NCBI GenBank assembly: GCA_026826555.1 | Contig: JAKSZT010053883.1 | Span: forward strand, 29,151,559 to 29,215,558 | Direction of reading: 5' to 3' | DNA: 64,000 bases | Source: Tolypeutes matacus | Lineage: Eukaryota > Chordata > Mammalia > Cingulata > Chlamyphoridae | In this document: one piece after another, positions 10,400-22,910 of the stretch | Numbering within the stretch: position 1 is the first letter of the stretch | How the letters are laid out: every line of letters begins with the position of its first letter | Notes under the pieces: model-generated | The model's input: the letters and a program-made list of their open reading frames with translations, nothing else | Database searches by the model: none | What the model was told of the DNA's origin: nothing | Translations under genes and position numbers: made by a program

Positions 10400-12812
10400 A
10401 AAAAGAAAATTCGACTCTATTGAGGTATGATTACATTTAAAAATTCATAAGTTTTAAGGGTACAAATCGGTAGACTTTGACAAATGTAATCAGTTTGTAA
10501 CTGCTACCACAATCATGATATAGAACACTTACATTGTGCCAGAAAATTCCTTTGTGACCTTTTGCAGTCAGTATTCGTCTCTGGCTCTTGACAACCACTG
10601 CTCTTCTTTGCCTTTTCTAAAATTTCATGTACATGAAATCATATAGCCATAGTCTTCTGTGTCTGGCTTCTTTTACTTTGCATAATGTTTTTGAAATTCA
10701 TGTATCAGTAGGTCATTACTTTTTATTTCTGATAGCGTTTCATTGTATGGACAAACTACAATTTAACCATTGAACAGTTGAGGAAAATTTGGGCTGTTCC
10801 CAGTTTGGGACTATTTTGAAAACTGTTAAACATGTTAGCATATAAATCTTTGTATGAACATGTTTTTATTTCTCTTGAGAAAAAGTTCTAGGAGTGGAAT
10901 TGCTAGGCTTTGTGGTATGTTTATTTTCCAAAGTTGGGTGTACCGTTTTGGATACCCACCAAAAATGTGTGAGCATCCCATCTGCTCCATTACTATGCTA
11001 ATACTTGGTTTTGTCAGTTTTTAATTTTTAATTTTAATTCTAGTGAATATGTGATCAAATCTCATTGTGGTTTAAAGATGATGTTGAGCATCTTTTTATA
11101 TGCATTATTTGCCAACCATGTATCATCTTTGGTAAAGTGTTCATCTCCTTTGCTCACTATTATTACCATTATTATTATTATTGAGGGGTTTATAGAACAG
11201 GCATGCATAAAATACAGAGTTCCCATATACCACCCCTATTAACACCTTGCATTGATGTGGTACACGTTACAATTGATGAAAGCACATGTTTATAATTGTA
11301 CTACTAACTATAGTCCATGATTTAACTTAGGGTTCACTGTGCTGTGCAGTTCCTTGGATTTTTTTAAAAAATGTTTAGTCTAGCACCCTATATACTAGAA
11401 TATAATGAATTTTTCTTTTTAATCACATTCAGATAATTTCCATCATTCCAAATAGGAACCCTGTACATTTTAAGCCTTAAGTCCCTATTCCCTTATCCCT
11501 ACCCTGTCCCCTGGTTAACCTATATTCTAGATTCTTACTCTATGAGCTTGCTTATTCTATTCATATCAATGAGATCATACAATATTTGCCTGGTTGTGTT
11601 AGGGTTTTTTCATTCAACATGATGTCTTCAGGGTTCATCCATGTCATTGCATGTATCAGAATTTCATTCCTTTTTTAGCTGAATAATACTCCATGGTGTG
11701 CATATAGCACATTTTGGTCAATCCGTTTATCGATTGATGGATATTTGAATAGCTTCCATCTTTCAGCATTTGTGATTATTGTTGCTATGAGCATGAGCGT
11801 GCAATTGTTTTTCAGCATTTGTGATTATTGCTGCTATGAGCATGAGCGTGCAATTGTTTGGGCCCCTGCTTTCAGTTCTTTGGGGTATATACCTAGAAGT
11901 AGGGATTTCTGGGTTATATGGTAATTCTGTACTTTCTGAGGAACTGCCAAACAGTCTTCCACAGCAACTGTACCGTTTTAGATTCCCACCAGAATTAGTG
12001 TTCCTGTTTCTAATTTCCTCTGCAACACTTTTGTAATTTTCTGTGTGTGTGTGTTTTTGTTTTGTTTTGTTTTTTGGGGTTTTTAAAAATAATCACCATT
12101 CTAGTGGGTATGAAAAGATATCTCATTGTGGTTTTGATTTGTCTTACCCTGATGGATAATGATGTTGAGCATCTTTTCATGTGCTTTTTGGCCATTCATA
12201 TATTTTCTTAGGAGAGAGATCTATTCAAGTCTTTTGTCCATTTTTAATTGAGTTTGTTTGACTTTTTATTGTTGAGTTTTAAATATTCTGGATATTAAAC
12301 CCTTCTTGGATATGTGGATTCCAAATATTTTCTCTCATTGTGTAGGTTGTTATTATATTTCCATGATAAAGTTCTTTGAAGCACAGTTTTTAATTTTGAT
12401 GAGGTCCATTTAAAGTGTTTAAGCAAGTAAGCCTTTGCCCCAGGATGTCTGCCTCAGTTGTTTCTTACACTGCTTCTTTCTATTGTGTCAAACTGATTTT
12501 GCCTGGTGGGCGAATTCTGAGATGGGAGACACTCAGGAGAGGAGTTTCCCAAGTCACTGTTGACTAGCCAGAACAAGGCCATAGACCCACAAAGGGGGTT
12601 GCACATCAGGGACAAATTTTCCTTCAGAGTGGATGAGATGAGGGTGGGGCCAGGAAGGTCCCAGTTCCCAGAAGTTGCACTTTCTTGACCTGCCCAGCAA
12701 ATGCAGAAGAGGCAAAGCATCTTTAAATCTCCTCTGCTACCTTTTTTCTGGGGTACGTTGGAGCAGCGTCCACCCTCAGAGCCAGGCCTTCTGCAATCCA
12801 AAAGTAACTAAT
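10400..12812 (-). mobile_element. Old antisense L1 (3' parts and 5'UTR remnant), split by a younger L1
   Basis: 10415-11160 reads as an old L1M 3' end in reverse; 11165-12430 is a second reverse L1 3' portion (GATAATGATGTTGAGCATC is reverse ORF2). From about 12440 to the younger L1's target site, and again from 20331 to about 20680, the sequence resembles an L1 5'UTR in reverse: on the - strand the right-hand part begins GTAAGAAGATGGCAGAGTAG. The inner ORFs are missing, so this element carries an internal deletion. Confidence 0.65.
11761..11858. repeat. 49-bp tandem duplication inside L1
   Basis: Two adjacent 49-base units starting TTTCAGCATTTGTGATTATT at 11761 and 11810, differing at one base (GTTGC versus CTGCT context). 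Confidence 0.95.
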
Positions 12813-13127
12813 AAAAAGCCAAGATCGAGACTTCTGGGAATATGGCAGACTAGTAAGACACGGAAATCTCTTCTCCAGAAAAATAGCTAGAGGACAGGCT
12901 GAAACAGCCCTGAAAAAGATCTTCTAGGGTTTAGGACAGCAGGTGAAGGCTGCACACCATCCAGAGGAGAGAGGGACAAAAGAGGAAATCGTGACGACAG
13001 AACTTTGAGTTGGAACTAGCAGCGGCTGCTGCTGCCGGCACCCTTCCCCACACTAAAGACTCTTTAGAATTCTCGGGCCTCTGGGCCTGTGACTACAGAC
13101 AAAGGGGGCTCCAGGGATCTACCACCC

Positions 13128-13523
13128 CAGGAAAGAGGAGAGAGAGGGACATAGCCTAAGGCTGACTCAGGTTCTGACCCACAAATTTGGTCTGCTGTGC
13201 CCCACGAGCCCTTCCAGGCCAGGTAAGACTACACAATGATTTGCCCTGGGAGCCGGCGAAGGACTGGAGAAACCCGACCCTCTCAATCTCCCTCTCTTCT
13301 AGCCTGGACTAATTGTTGAGGACTCCACAGGAAAGAGGAGAGAGAGGGACACAGTATAAGGCTGACTCAGCTTTTGACTCAAAATTTGGTCTGCTGTATC
13401 CCAAGAGCCCATACATGCCGGGTGGGGCTATGCCATTGTTTGCCTTGGAGCCTGCAAGGGGCTAAAGATATACAACCGTCCCGATGGCCTTCTCTATTAA
13501 CAGGGACTGATTGTTGAGGACTC
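13128..13523 (+). repeat. Two tandem 200-bp monomers in the L1 5'UTR
   Basis: Unit 1 is 13128-13327 and unit 2 is 13328-13523. Both start CAGGAAAGAGGAGAGAGAGG and share GGCTGACTCAG, AATTTGGTCTGCTGT and a closing ATTGTTGAGGACTC. Monomeric 5'UTRs acting as promoters are known in rodent L1; here promoter function is inference. Confidence 0.9.
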
Positions 13524-13992
13524 AGAGGGGAGTGGAAATACTTCCTAGCTGGGAAAAGGGAGGGGGCTGCCAGAGAAGGCTAGAGAACTGTCTCAGAGAA
13601 AGTTTGAATTACAAGTCTCCTAGCCTCCAGACAGGAAGCTCTATCACATTGATGTGGTCTGTGTTGCAACAAATGCAGTCCGACCAGGCATTGAATTGAG
13701 AGCTGCCAAAGATCACCATCTCCTGGCAGGCAAAGGAAGTGCACACAAGAAAATTAAAAATAAGTAGGAGAGGCTTTTTCTGGCCTCTATAGCCTCCCTG
13801 CCCAAGGCTCTAGGAAGCAACTCTACAACCAGTTACTGGGTCCAGTGGCCAGTTTTGAGCAACCAACAGGACAATCCTAACAATCCAAGTTGAGCCAAAA
13901 ATCAAAGAGCTGTGGTAACTCACAGCCTCCTGCCACTGAATCCTTATAAAAGAGAAAGAGATTGAGCATCTGAGTAAACTACATCCTAACCA

Positions 13993-15080
13993 GATGCCTA
14001 AACACCAGCAAAAAATTATGAACCATACTAAGAAAATAGAAGACATGTACCAAGAAAAGGAATACATCAAAGTCCCAGAAGAGATGCCAAATTTGGGAGA
14101 ACTAATCAGCGAGATGAGCACAAATTTCCAAAATCAAATTAATGAGCTGAAAGACAATATAAAGAGATAAATGACATCAAGAAGACATTGAGGGAAGTGG
14201 CTGTGGCTCAATCAGTAGGGCTCCTGTTTACCATATGGGAGGCCCCGGGTTCGGTTCCCGGGGCCTCCTGGTGAAGGCAAGCCCGCCCACACGGCGTGGT
14301 TAGCTGACCCAGCGAGCACAAGCAGCAAGGGGGGGATAAATGAATAAATAAATAAAATCTTTAAAAAAAAAAAAAAAAGAAGAAGAAGACGACATTGAGC
14401 GAATGCAAAGAATTTGAAATCCTGAACAGAAAAGTAACAGAGCTCATGGGAGTGAAAGACACAATAGGTAAGATCAAAAATACATTTGAGGCATACAACA
14501 GTAGACTCGAAATGATAGAAGAAAGAATAAGTGATACCAAAGACAGAACAGCTAAAATTGAAGACAGAAAAGAACAGACAGAGAAAAGAATAGAAAAAAT
14601 TGATCAGGGGCTCAGAGAATTGAATGACAACGCAAAACACAACAACATACATGTCATAGGAGTTCCATAAGGAGAAGAGAAGGGAAAAGGGGCAGAAAGA
14701 GTATTTGAGGAAATAATAGCTGAAAATTTCCCAACTCTCACAAAAGAAATGAACTTACACGTCCAAGAAGCACACTGTACCCCAATCAGAATAAATCCAA
14801 ATAACGTACACCAAGACACATACTACTCAGAATGTCAAATATCAGAGAAAAGAGAAAATTCTCAGAGCAGCAAGAGAGAAGCAAACAATCACGTAAAAGG
14901 GATGTCCAGTAAGAGCACAGATTTCTCTTCAGAAACCATGGAGGCAAGAAGACAGTGGTCTGATACAATTAGGAAACTGACAGAGAAAAACTGCCAGCTG
15001 AGAATTCTTTATCCAGCAAAACTGTCCTTCAAATATGAAGGTGAGTATAAAAAATATTCACAAACAAACAGAAACTAAGA
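13993..15080 (+). pseudogene. L1 ORF1 remnant
   Basis: The frame opens near ATGCCTAAACACCAG at 13996 and runs into a DAS SINE at 14193; it resumes after 14380 (ECKEFEILNRKVTEL) with long Glu/Lys/Arg heptad-like runs, then a stop near 14670 and a region like the RNA-binding C-terminal half (ANNHVKGMSSKSTDFSSETM). ORF1 proteins are trimeric coiled-coil RNA-binding proteins of L1 particles. This copy is broken by the SINE and point lesions. Confidence 0.75.
14193..14380 (+). mobile_element. DAS SINE inserted in L1 ORF1
   Basis: Near-consensus DAS copy: tRNA-like head with B box GGGTTCGGTTCCCGG, body GTGGTTAGCTGACCCAGCG, (ATAA)n and an A-tail. A duplication of AGAAGACATTGAG on the left and AGAAGACGACATTGAG on the right brackets it. 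It is younger than the L1. Confidence 0.9.
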
Positions 15081-15297
15081 GAGTTTGCAAAAAAGAATCC
15101 ACCTTTGCAGAACATATTAAAGGAAGCCTTAGAGCCTGAAAGAAAAAGACAGGAGAGAGAGGCTTGGAGGATAGTATAGAAGAAAGAATAGCAGAAAGGA
15201 TAACCAAAAGAGTAAAAAGACAGACAAAAACAAGATGGCATATGAAAACCAAAGAATAAAATGGAGGAAGTAAATAGTGTATTTACAGTAATATCAC

Positions 15298-15751
15298 TGT
15301 GATGGTTAGGCTAATGTGTCAACTTGGCCAAGTAGTTGTGTCCAGGTGTTTGTTCCAGCAAGCACTGGGCTAATTGTAGTACAAGAGCATTTATATAGGC
15401 TTAAATCACCAGTGAGTTTACTGCATGGATGGCTGATTACATCTGCATCAATCAGGGAGATTACATTATCAATGGGTGGTGCCTTTATCCAATCAGTTGA
15501 ATGACTTAAAAGTGGAAGTGATTTCAACATTCAGAGAGAATTTCCCAGCTCATCCTTGGACAGGCAACTTCTCCCAGAAACTCATCAAGGACCTTTCATC
15601 GGGCTTTCATCGGAGCCACTGGTTTGCAGCCTGCCTGCAGAACCTGGACTTATGCATCCCCACGGTCGCGTGAGAAACTCTTATAAAATTTCATATTATT
15701 GATAGATATCTCCTGCTGATTCTGTTTCTGGAGAGAACCCTGACTAATACA
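15298..15751 (+). mobile_element. Solo ERVL/MLT2-type LTR inside L1
   Basis: Begins TGTGATGGTTAGGCTAATGT and ends GAACCCTGACTAATACA, matching the 5' and 3' ends I know from the MLT2/ERVL LTR group. It is flanked by a perfect 5-bp duplication, ATCAC, at 15293-15297 and 15752-15756. 454 bp, with no internal retroviral sequence, so it is a solo LTR left by recombination. It sits in the first codons of L1 ORF2. Confidence 0.88.
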
Positions 15752-15756
15752 ATCAC

Positions 15757-18700
15757 TGAATGTTAATGGATTAAATTCCCCAATCAAAAGATACAGGCTG
15801 ATAGAATGGATTAAAAACATGAGCCATCCATAGGCTGCTTACAAGAAACTCACCTTAGACCTAGGGATACAAACCGGCTGAAAGTGAAAGGTTGGAAAAA
15901 GATACTCCACACAAATAGTAACCAGAAAAGATCAGGAGCAGCTATACTAATATCAGACAAAACAGACTTTAAATGCAAAAAAGTTATAATAGATACAGAA
16001 GGCCATTATATATTAATAAAAGGGACTATCCACCAGGAAGATATAACAGTCATAAATGTCTATGCACCTAACCAGGGTGCCCCAAAATAGATGAGACAAA
16101 CTCTGGCAAAACTGAAGGGAGAAATAGACATTTCTACAGTAACCATTGAAGACTTCAACACCCCACTCACATCATTAGATAGAACAACTAGACAGAAGAT
16201 CAACAAGGAAACAGAGAACTTGAACAATATGTGTAGCCATTTGGCAGTTTGATGTAATTATGAATTCCAAAAATATATATTGGATTATGCTTGTAAACTG
16301 GTCTGCTAATCTGGGCATGATTAAGTTATGATTAGGGTGTTAACTGGGCCACATCAGTAGGACATTGAGTCCCACCCCTTGGTGGGTGGGAGAATCAAAT
16401 ATAAAAGGCAAGGCAGAAGACAGAGAAAACAGTTCTGATGTTGGGGTTTTGATGCTGGAGCCAGGGAGGTGAGCAGACGGAGGAGCTTGGTTGTGAGGAA
16501 GGAGAGAAAGCCCTGGGAGAGAGATGAGCTGTTCACCTGAGAGTTTACAGCTGGCCTTGTGGAGAGATGCAAAGCCTAGAGAGCCTCATAGTCTGCAGCT
16601 GACCTTGTGGAGGTAAGAGAGGCACTGAGCCCGGAGTGAGATGCAGCCCTGGGAAGAGAGGAACCCAAGAAGCCTGAACCCTGGCAAATATTGGCAGCTG
16701 TCTTGCTCTAACACGTGGCAGTGGACTTTGGTAAGGGAAAAAACTTAAGCTTTATGGCCTGGTAACTGTGGACTTCTACCCCAAATAAATACCCTTTATG
16801 AGGACCAACCTATTTCTGGTATTTTGCATTAGCACCCCTTTTGGCTGACTGATACAATATGATAAACAAGTTAGACCTAACAGACATATACAGAACACTG
16901 CATCCAAACTCAGTGGGTTATACATTCTTAAGTGTCCATGGATCTTTCTCCAGGATAGACCACATGGTAGGTCACAGTACAGCTCTCAATAAATATAATA
17001 AGATTGAAATTATACAAAACACCTTCTCAGATCATAATGGAATGAAACTAGAAATCAATAATAGACAGGAAAAAAGTAAATTTACAAATGTGTGGCGACT
17101 GAACAACACACTCCTAAATAATCAGTGGATCAAAGAAGAAATAGCAAGTGAAATCGGTAAATATATTGAGACAAATGAAAACGAGAGCACAACGTATCAA
17201 AACTTACGGGATGCAGTGAAGGTAGACTTGAGAGGGAAATTTATAGCCCTAAATGCCTATATTAAAAACAAGAGCTAAACTCAAAGATTTAACTGAACAA
17301 CTAGAGAAACTAGAAAAAGAACAGCAAACCAATCTCAAAGCAAGTAGAAGAAAGAAATAATAAAGATTAGAGCAGAAATAAATGAAAATGAAAACAGAAA
17401 AACAATGGAGAAAATCAACAAAAACCAAAAGCTGATTCTTTGAGAAGATCAATAAAATTGACAACCCCCTAGCTAGACTAACAAAGAAAAAAAGAGAGAA
17501 GATGCAAATAAATACAATCAGAAATGAAAGAGCGGAAGTTACAAATGACCCCACAGAAATAAAAAGAATCATAAGAGGATATTATGAGAAACTATATGCC
17601 AACAAACTAGACAACCTAGATGAAATGGACAAATTTCTAGAAACACACAACCAAAATGCACTGATGCTACAAGAAATACAAGCACTTAACAAACCAATCA
17701 CATTTAAGGAGATTGAATCCATCTTCAAAAATCTCCCAGCAGAAAAAAATCCTGGGACCAGATGGCTTCACAGGTGAATTCTACCAAGCATTTCGAAAAG
17801 AATTAACACCAATCCTGTTTAAATGCTTCCAAAAAATTGAAGAGGAAGGAAAATTACCCAACACATTTTATGAAGCCAACATCACCCTAATACCAAAGCC
17901 AGATAAAGATTCTACAAGAAAAGAAAATTACAGACTAATCACTCTAATGAACATAGATGCAAAAATTCTCAACAAAATACTTGCAAATCGAATTCCAACA
18001 GCATATCAAAAGACTTATACATCATGACCAAGTGGGATTTATTCCTGTCATGCAAGGCTGGTTCAACATAAGAAAATCAATCAATGTAATACACCACATT
18101 AACAGATTGAAGGAGAAAAACCACATGATCATCTCAATCTATGCAGAAAAGGCATTCAACAAAATCCAGCATCCTTTTTTGATAAAAACACTTCACAAGA
18201 TAGGAATAAAAGGACAATTCGTCTATCTGATAAAAGGCATATATGAAAAACCCACCGCCAACATCATATTCAGTGGGGAATGGTTGAAAGCTTTCCCTCT
18301 AAGATGAGGAACAAGACAAAGATGCCCACTGTCACCATTGTTATTCAATATTGTACCAGAAGTTCTAGCTAGGGCAATTAGACAAGAAAAAAAAATTAGA
18401 GGCACCCAAATAGGATTAGAAAAAGTAAAACTCTCACTGTTTGCAGATGACATGATCCTGTACTTAGAAAATCCTGAAGTATCTACGACAAAGCTACTTG
18501 AGCTAATAAATGAGTTCGGCATAGTGGCAGGATACAAGATCAACACGCAAAAATCAGTAATGTTTTTGTACACTAGTACTGAACAACCCAAGGAGGAAAT
18601 CAGGGGGAAAATTCCATTTTCAATAGCAACAAAAAGATTAAAATACCTAGGAGTTAATTTAACCAAGGAAGTACAGGACCTATATGCAGAAAACTACAAA

Positions 18701-20160
18701 ACAATGCTAAAAGAAATTTTAAAAAGACCTAAACAAATGGAAAGACATTCCGTGTTCATGGATTGGAAGAATAAATATCGTGAAGATGTCAGTCTTACCC
18801 AAACTGATTTATAGATTCAATGCAATACCAATTAAAATCCCAACAGCTTACTTTCAGAGTTAGAGAAGGCAATTACCAAATTCGTTTGGAAGGGTAAGTG
18901 CACCCGAATAGCCAAAAGCATTCTAAAAAAGAAGAGCAATGTGGGAGGAATTTCACTGCCTGACCTTGAAACATATTACAAAGCTACAGTGGTCAAAACA
19001 GCATGGTACTAGCATAAAGGTAGACTCATTGATCAGTGGAATAGAATTGAGAACCCAGAAATAAACCCTCACTTATGTAGTCAACTGGTTTTTGGCAAAC
19101 CTACCAAGTCCATGCTAACGGGAAACAAAAGTCTCTTCAACAAATGGTGTTGGGAGAACTGGATATCTATAACCAAGAGAATGAAAGAGGACCCCTATCT
19201 CACCCCCTTATACAAGAATCAACTCAAAATAGATCAAAGATTTAAATATAAAAGCTAGGACCATAAACTAGAAGAAAATGTAGGGAAAAGTCTTCAAGAC
19301 CTTGTAGTAGGTGGTGGTTTCTTCGACCTTACACCCAAAGCACGTGCAAAAAAAGAAAAAAATAGATAAATGGGACCTCCTTAAAATTAAACACTTTTGG
19401 ACCTCACAGGACTTTGTCAAAAGGGTGAAAAGGCAGCCAACTCAATGGGAAAAAATATTTGGAAATCACATATCTGATAAGGGTTTAATATCCAGGATAT
19501 ATAAAGAAATGTTACAATTCAACAATGAAATGACAAACGACAGTTAAAAAATGGGCAAATGACTTGAATAGACATTTCTCCAAATAAGAAATAGAAATGG
19601 CAAAAAAAAAAACACATGAAGAAATGCTCAACATCACTCATGATTAGGGAAATGCAAGTCAAAACTACAATGAGATATCATTTCACACCTATCAGAATGG
19701 CCACTATTAAAAAGACAGAGAACTACAAGTGTTGGAGAGGATGTGGAGAGATAAGAACACTTCTTCACTGTTGGTGGGAATGCAGAATGGTACAACCACT
19801 GTGGAGGACTGTTTGGCAGTTCCTAAAGAAGTTGAATATAGACTTGCCACGTGACCCTGCAATACCACTACTGGGAATATACCCAGAAGAACTGAGAGCA
19901 GTGACACGAACAGACATCTGCATACCGCTGTTCATAGCAACATTATCACCATTGCCAAAAGCTGGAAATAACCCCGGTGTCCATCAACAGACGAATGGAT
20001 AAAGAAATTGTGATCTATTCACATGATGGAATATTATGCAGCTGTAAGAAGAAATGAAGTCATAAAGCATATGGCAACATGGATAAACCTGGAGGATATT
20101 ATGTTGAGTGAAGCAAGCCAGACACAAAAGGACAAATACTGTATGAATGCATTACTATGA
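15757..20160 (+). pseudogene. L1 ORF2 remnant (endonuclease and reverse transcriptase)
   Basis: The N-terminal part after the first LTR reads SLNVNGLNSPIKRYRLIEWI, the usual start of L1 ORF2 endonuclease. The frame is interrupted by a stop near 15828, by the second LTR (16232-16856), and by several frameshifts (near 17276, 17465, 17750, 17975, 18304, 18810). RT landmarks include [13 protein letters not shown] (about 17899), the YAEKAF segment (about 18140) and [11 protein letters not shown] at 18440. The 3' part reads as the C-terminal Zn-knuckle region ([19 protein letters not shown] near 19772). Not functional. Confidence 0.85.
16232..16856 (+). mobile_element. Solo ERVL-like LTR (xenarthran family) inside L1 ORF2
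   Basis: Starts TGTAGCCATTTGGCAGTTTG, ends CCTTTTGGCTGACTGATACA, and is flanked by a perfect 5-bp duplication ATATG (16227-16231 and 16857-16861). Internally it has a TATA box (TATAAAA, 16400-16406) and AATAAATACC (near 16785), fitting an LTR with U3, R and U5. 625 bp. It belongs to the same family as the copy at 63401. Confidence 0.88.
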
Positions 20161-22669
20161 ACCAAATATATTGTTTGATTCAAAAAAAAAATTATATGTA
20201 TCCATTACATTTAATTGGGAAATGTATATATTTATTCATCTGTGTTTACTTTTTAGTTTTTAATTGTTTATAATTTCAATTATTAAATGTGCAAAATAAA
20301 GCAAAAAATTTTCAAAAAAAAGCCAAGATCATTGATGGGGACTGTCCCACCCTGGATCTTGGGAATGTGGGTTTTTATGCCCCCTTTCTAGCACTATTGT
20401 GCTATTCCCGAGTTGGATCCCACTGTCGGGTATAGTGAGAGGAGGGGCTGGATACGGGTAACTGCCATGCAGAGAGAGCAGTTCAGAGAGAGGAGTTTAC
20501 TCTTGTCTTCAATGTAATTACTAGTCTTTTTCCTCCTACTCTTCCCTGGATGTTTTACAGTATTCTACTGGATTCCAGAGATTCGAAATTGTTGATTTAA
20601 TCAGTTTCTGCCTGTTTAAAAATTGTGCTGGTGGAGATACTGATTCCTGGAGCTTTCTACTCTGCCATCTTCTTACATGTACAGTTTTTATTGGATTGGT
20701 TGGTGTTTTTTGTTGTTGATGTTGTTATTGTCTTGTTGAATTTTAAGTGTTCTTTATTCTGGATACTAGTCATTTATCAAATATAAACTTTGCAGCTATT
20801 TTCTCCTGTTTTATAACTTTGTTTTTTCTTTCTTTTTTTTTTCCTTGTGTCATTTGCAGAACAGAAGATTCTAATTTTGTGAAAATCCAATTATTTTTCT
20901 TTTATGGCCGTGCTTTTTTGGTATCCCATCTAAAAATAATTACCCAGTCCATGGTAACTAAGATAGTCTCTTATGTTTTCTTCTAGATTTTTTATAGTTT
21001 TAGTGTTTGTTTTTCTGTGACCCATTTAGTAACTTGTATCTGGTGAGATGTAAGAGTCAAGGTTCATGTTTTTGCATATGTATATCCAATTGTTGCAACA
21101 CCACTTCTGGGAAATACTACCCTTTCCCCAATGAATGATATTGACACTTTTGTTAAAAGTCATTTGACCATATATGTATCGATCTATTTCTTAACTGTTA
21201 GTAAATTGTTCCATTTATATATATATACGTATATTTTTATCCTTGTCTCCAACTGTCTTGATGTCTGTAACTTTACAGTGAGTTTTGAAATCAGAAGTCT
21301 TAAGTCCTTCAAGTTTTGTTCTTCTTTATCAAAATGATCAGTTGCATTTTCAAATAATTTTTAGAATAAACTAAAGTTTTTGCAAAAACCTGGTGGAATT
21401 TTGGTTGGGACTGTCCTGAATCTGTGGATCAATTTGCAGAGAAGTAACATCTTAACAATTTTGAGTCATCTGCCTATGAACACGGTACCTTTCTTTTTAT
21501 TTAGGTCATCTTCAGTTTCTCTCAACAGTGTTTCAAATGTTTCACTATATCAGTCTTCCCTATATTTTATTAAATTTATCTCATTAGTATTTGAAATCTT
21601 TTGATGCTAATGTAAATGGTATTATTCTTAAATTTAATTCTCAGTTCGTATATATAGAAATACAGATGATTTTAGTATATTGACTTTATATCCTGTGGCT
21701 GCTCACCTCAAATCCTTAGAATTTACTACTTTCCCCTGTATCTGTGAATAAAGACAGTTTTTTACTTCTTCCTTACCTTATTTTTTCATCCTTATTTCAT
21801 TAGTTAGGCTCTTCAGTACAGTTGAATGGAAGTGCTGAGTGGTACAACAAAAGTGTACAGTCTTGTACCATTGAGTATGATGTCAACTATATGTTTGTCA
21901 TAAACCTTTAACAGGTTGAGGAAGTTTCCTTATACTCCAGATTTGTTGATGGTTTTTATAATGGTTGGGTGTTGAATTTTGTCTGTTGGATTTCTTATAG
22001 ATTTATTGAGATATTTGTCTGGTTTTTCTTAAAAGTCATTTAAAATGGTGAAATATATTGATTGATTTTCAGGGTTTTAAGAGTCTGTGTTTAAAAGGTT
22101 TTTTTCTATAGGTTTTTCTATAGGTTTTTTGGTAATGGCTTTGTCAGATTTTTGTATCAGGGTAATGTTTGTATCATAAAATGAGTTAGGGTTTTCCTCC
22201 TCTTCTATTTTCAGAAATAAAATTTGTATCATTTCTTTAATTCAATAGTGAAGCCATCTACGTGTGGAGTTTTTTTGCAGGGAGGTTTTAAACTATGGAT
22301 TTACTTTCTTTAGTAAATATATAGTCATTCAGGTTATCTGTTTTTTCTAGAGTAAGTTTGCTTAGTTTGTGTCTTTAAAGAAATTTCTCCATTTCACTTA
22401 AGCTGTCTAATTTATTGAAATCTTTACTTTTAAAAAAGATTTATATTTATTGTGGTTTCAATGATTTCCTTTTTTTAACATTGATTTTTGCTCTTATTTT
22501 TATGTCCTTTGTTTACCATACTTTGGGTTTTAATTTGTTCTTTTTTTATAGTTTCTTAAGATGGAGCTTAGATTGATTTTAGACATTTATTGCATTTCTT
22601 GTAGAAGCATCTTAGTGCTATATATTTCCCTTTATACACTGTTTTAGTCCCATCTGAGAAATTATTTTT

Positions 22670-22820
22670 TTAAGATTTATTTTATTTATTTCTTCCCACC
22701 TCCTCATTGTTTGCACTTGCTGTGTCTGTTCGTCTTCCTTATTTCTTTAGGAGGCACTGGGAACTGAACCAGGGACCTCCCATAGGAGCCCTGTCGCTTG
22801 AGCCACATCTGCTTTCCATC
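22670..22820 (-). repeat. tRNA-derived SINE
   Basis: AAGATTTATTTTATTTATTT tail complement, TGCTGTGTCTGTTCGTC body and GGAGGCACTGGGAACTGAAC head, reverse orientation. Confidence 0.75.
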
Positions 22821-22910
22821 TGAAAAATTTTGATACGTGTTTTCATTTGCATTTAAATTCATAATGTTTTTTAGTTTTATTTGTGGGGTTTTTTTGTTTG
22901 GTTGGTTTTT

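Larger units (their letters stand above)
12827..20316 (+). mobile_element. Full-length L1 retrotransposon, nested, with 14-bp target-site duplication
   Basis: Flanked by AAAAAGCCAAGATC at 12813-12826 and 20317-20330. The 5'UTR (12827 to about 13990) contains two 200-bp monomers. A degenerate ORF1 region runs from about 13993 to 15080 (coiled-coil-rich, KIEDRKEQTEKRIEKID), and ORF2 from about 15260 to 20160 with its endonuclease N-terminus and a reverse transcriptase FADD motif (18440-18451), then the C-terminal part and a 3'UTR ending in AATAAA and an A-rich tail. Without its later insertions it is about 6.2 kb. Both ORFs are broken by several stops and frameshifts, so it is dead. It lies in the same sense as ZMYM4. 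Confidence 0.93.

Noticed and set aside
12454..12801. 115-codon open frame on the - strand
   Set aside because: It lies in the old L1 5'UTR remnant next to the younger L1 target site. No known protein.
18223..18666. 147-codon frame on the - strand
   Set aside because: Antisense shadow of the L1 reverse transcriptase region carrying the FADD motif on the + strand.
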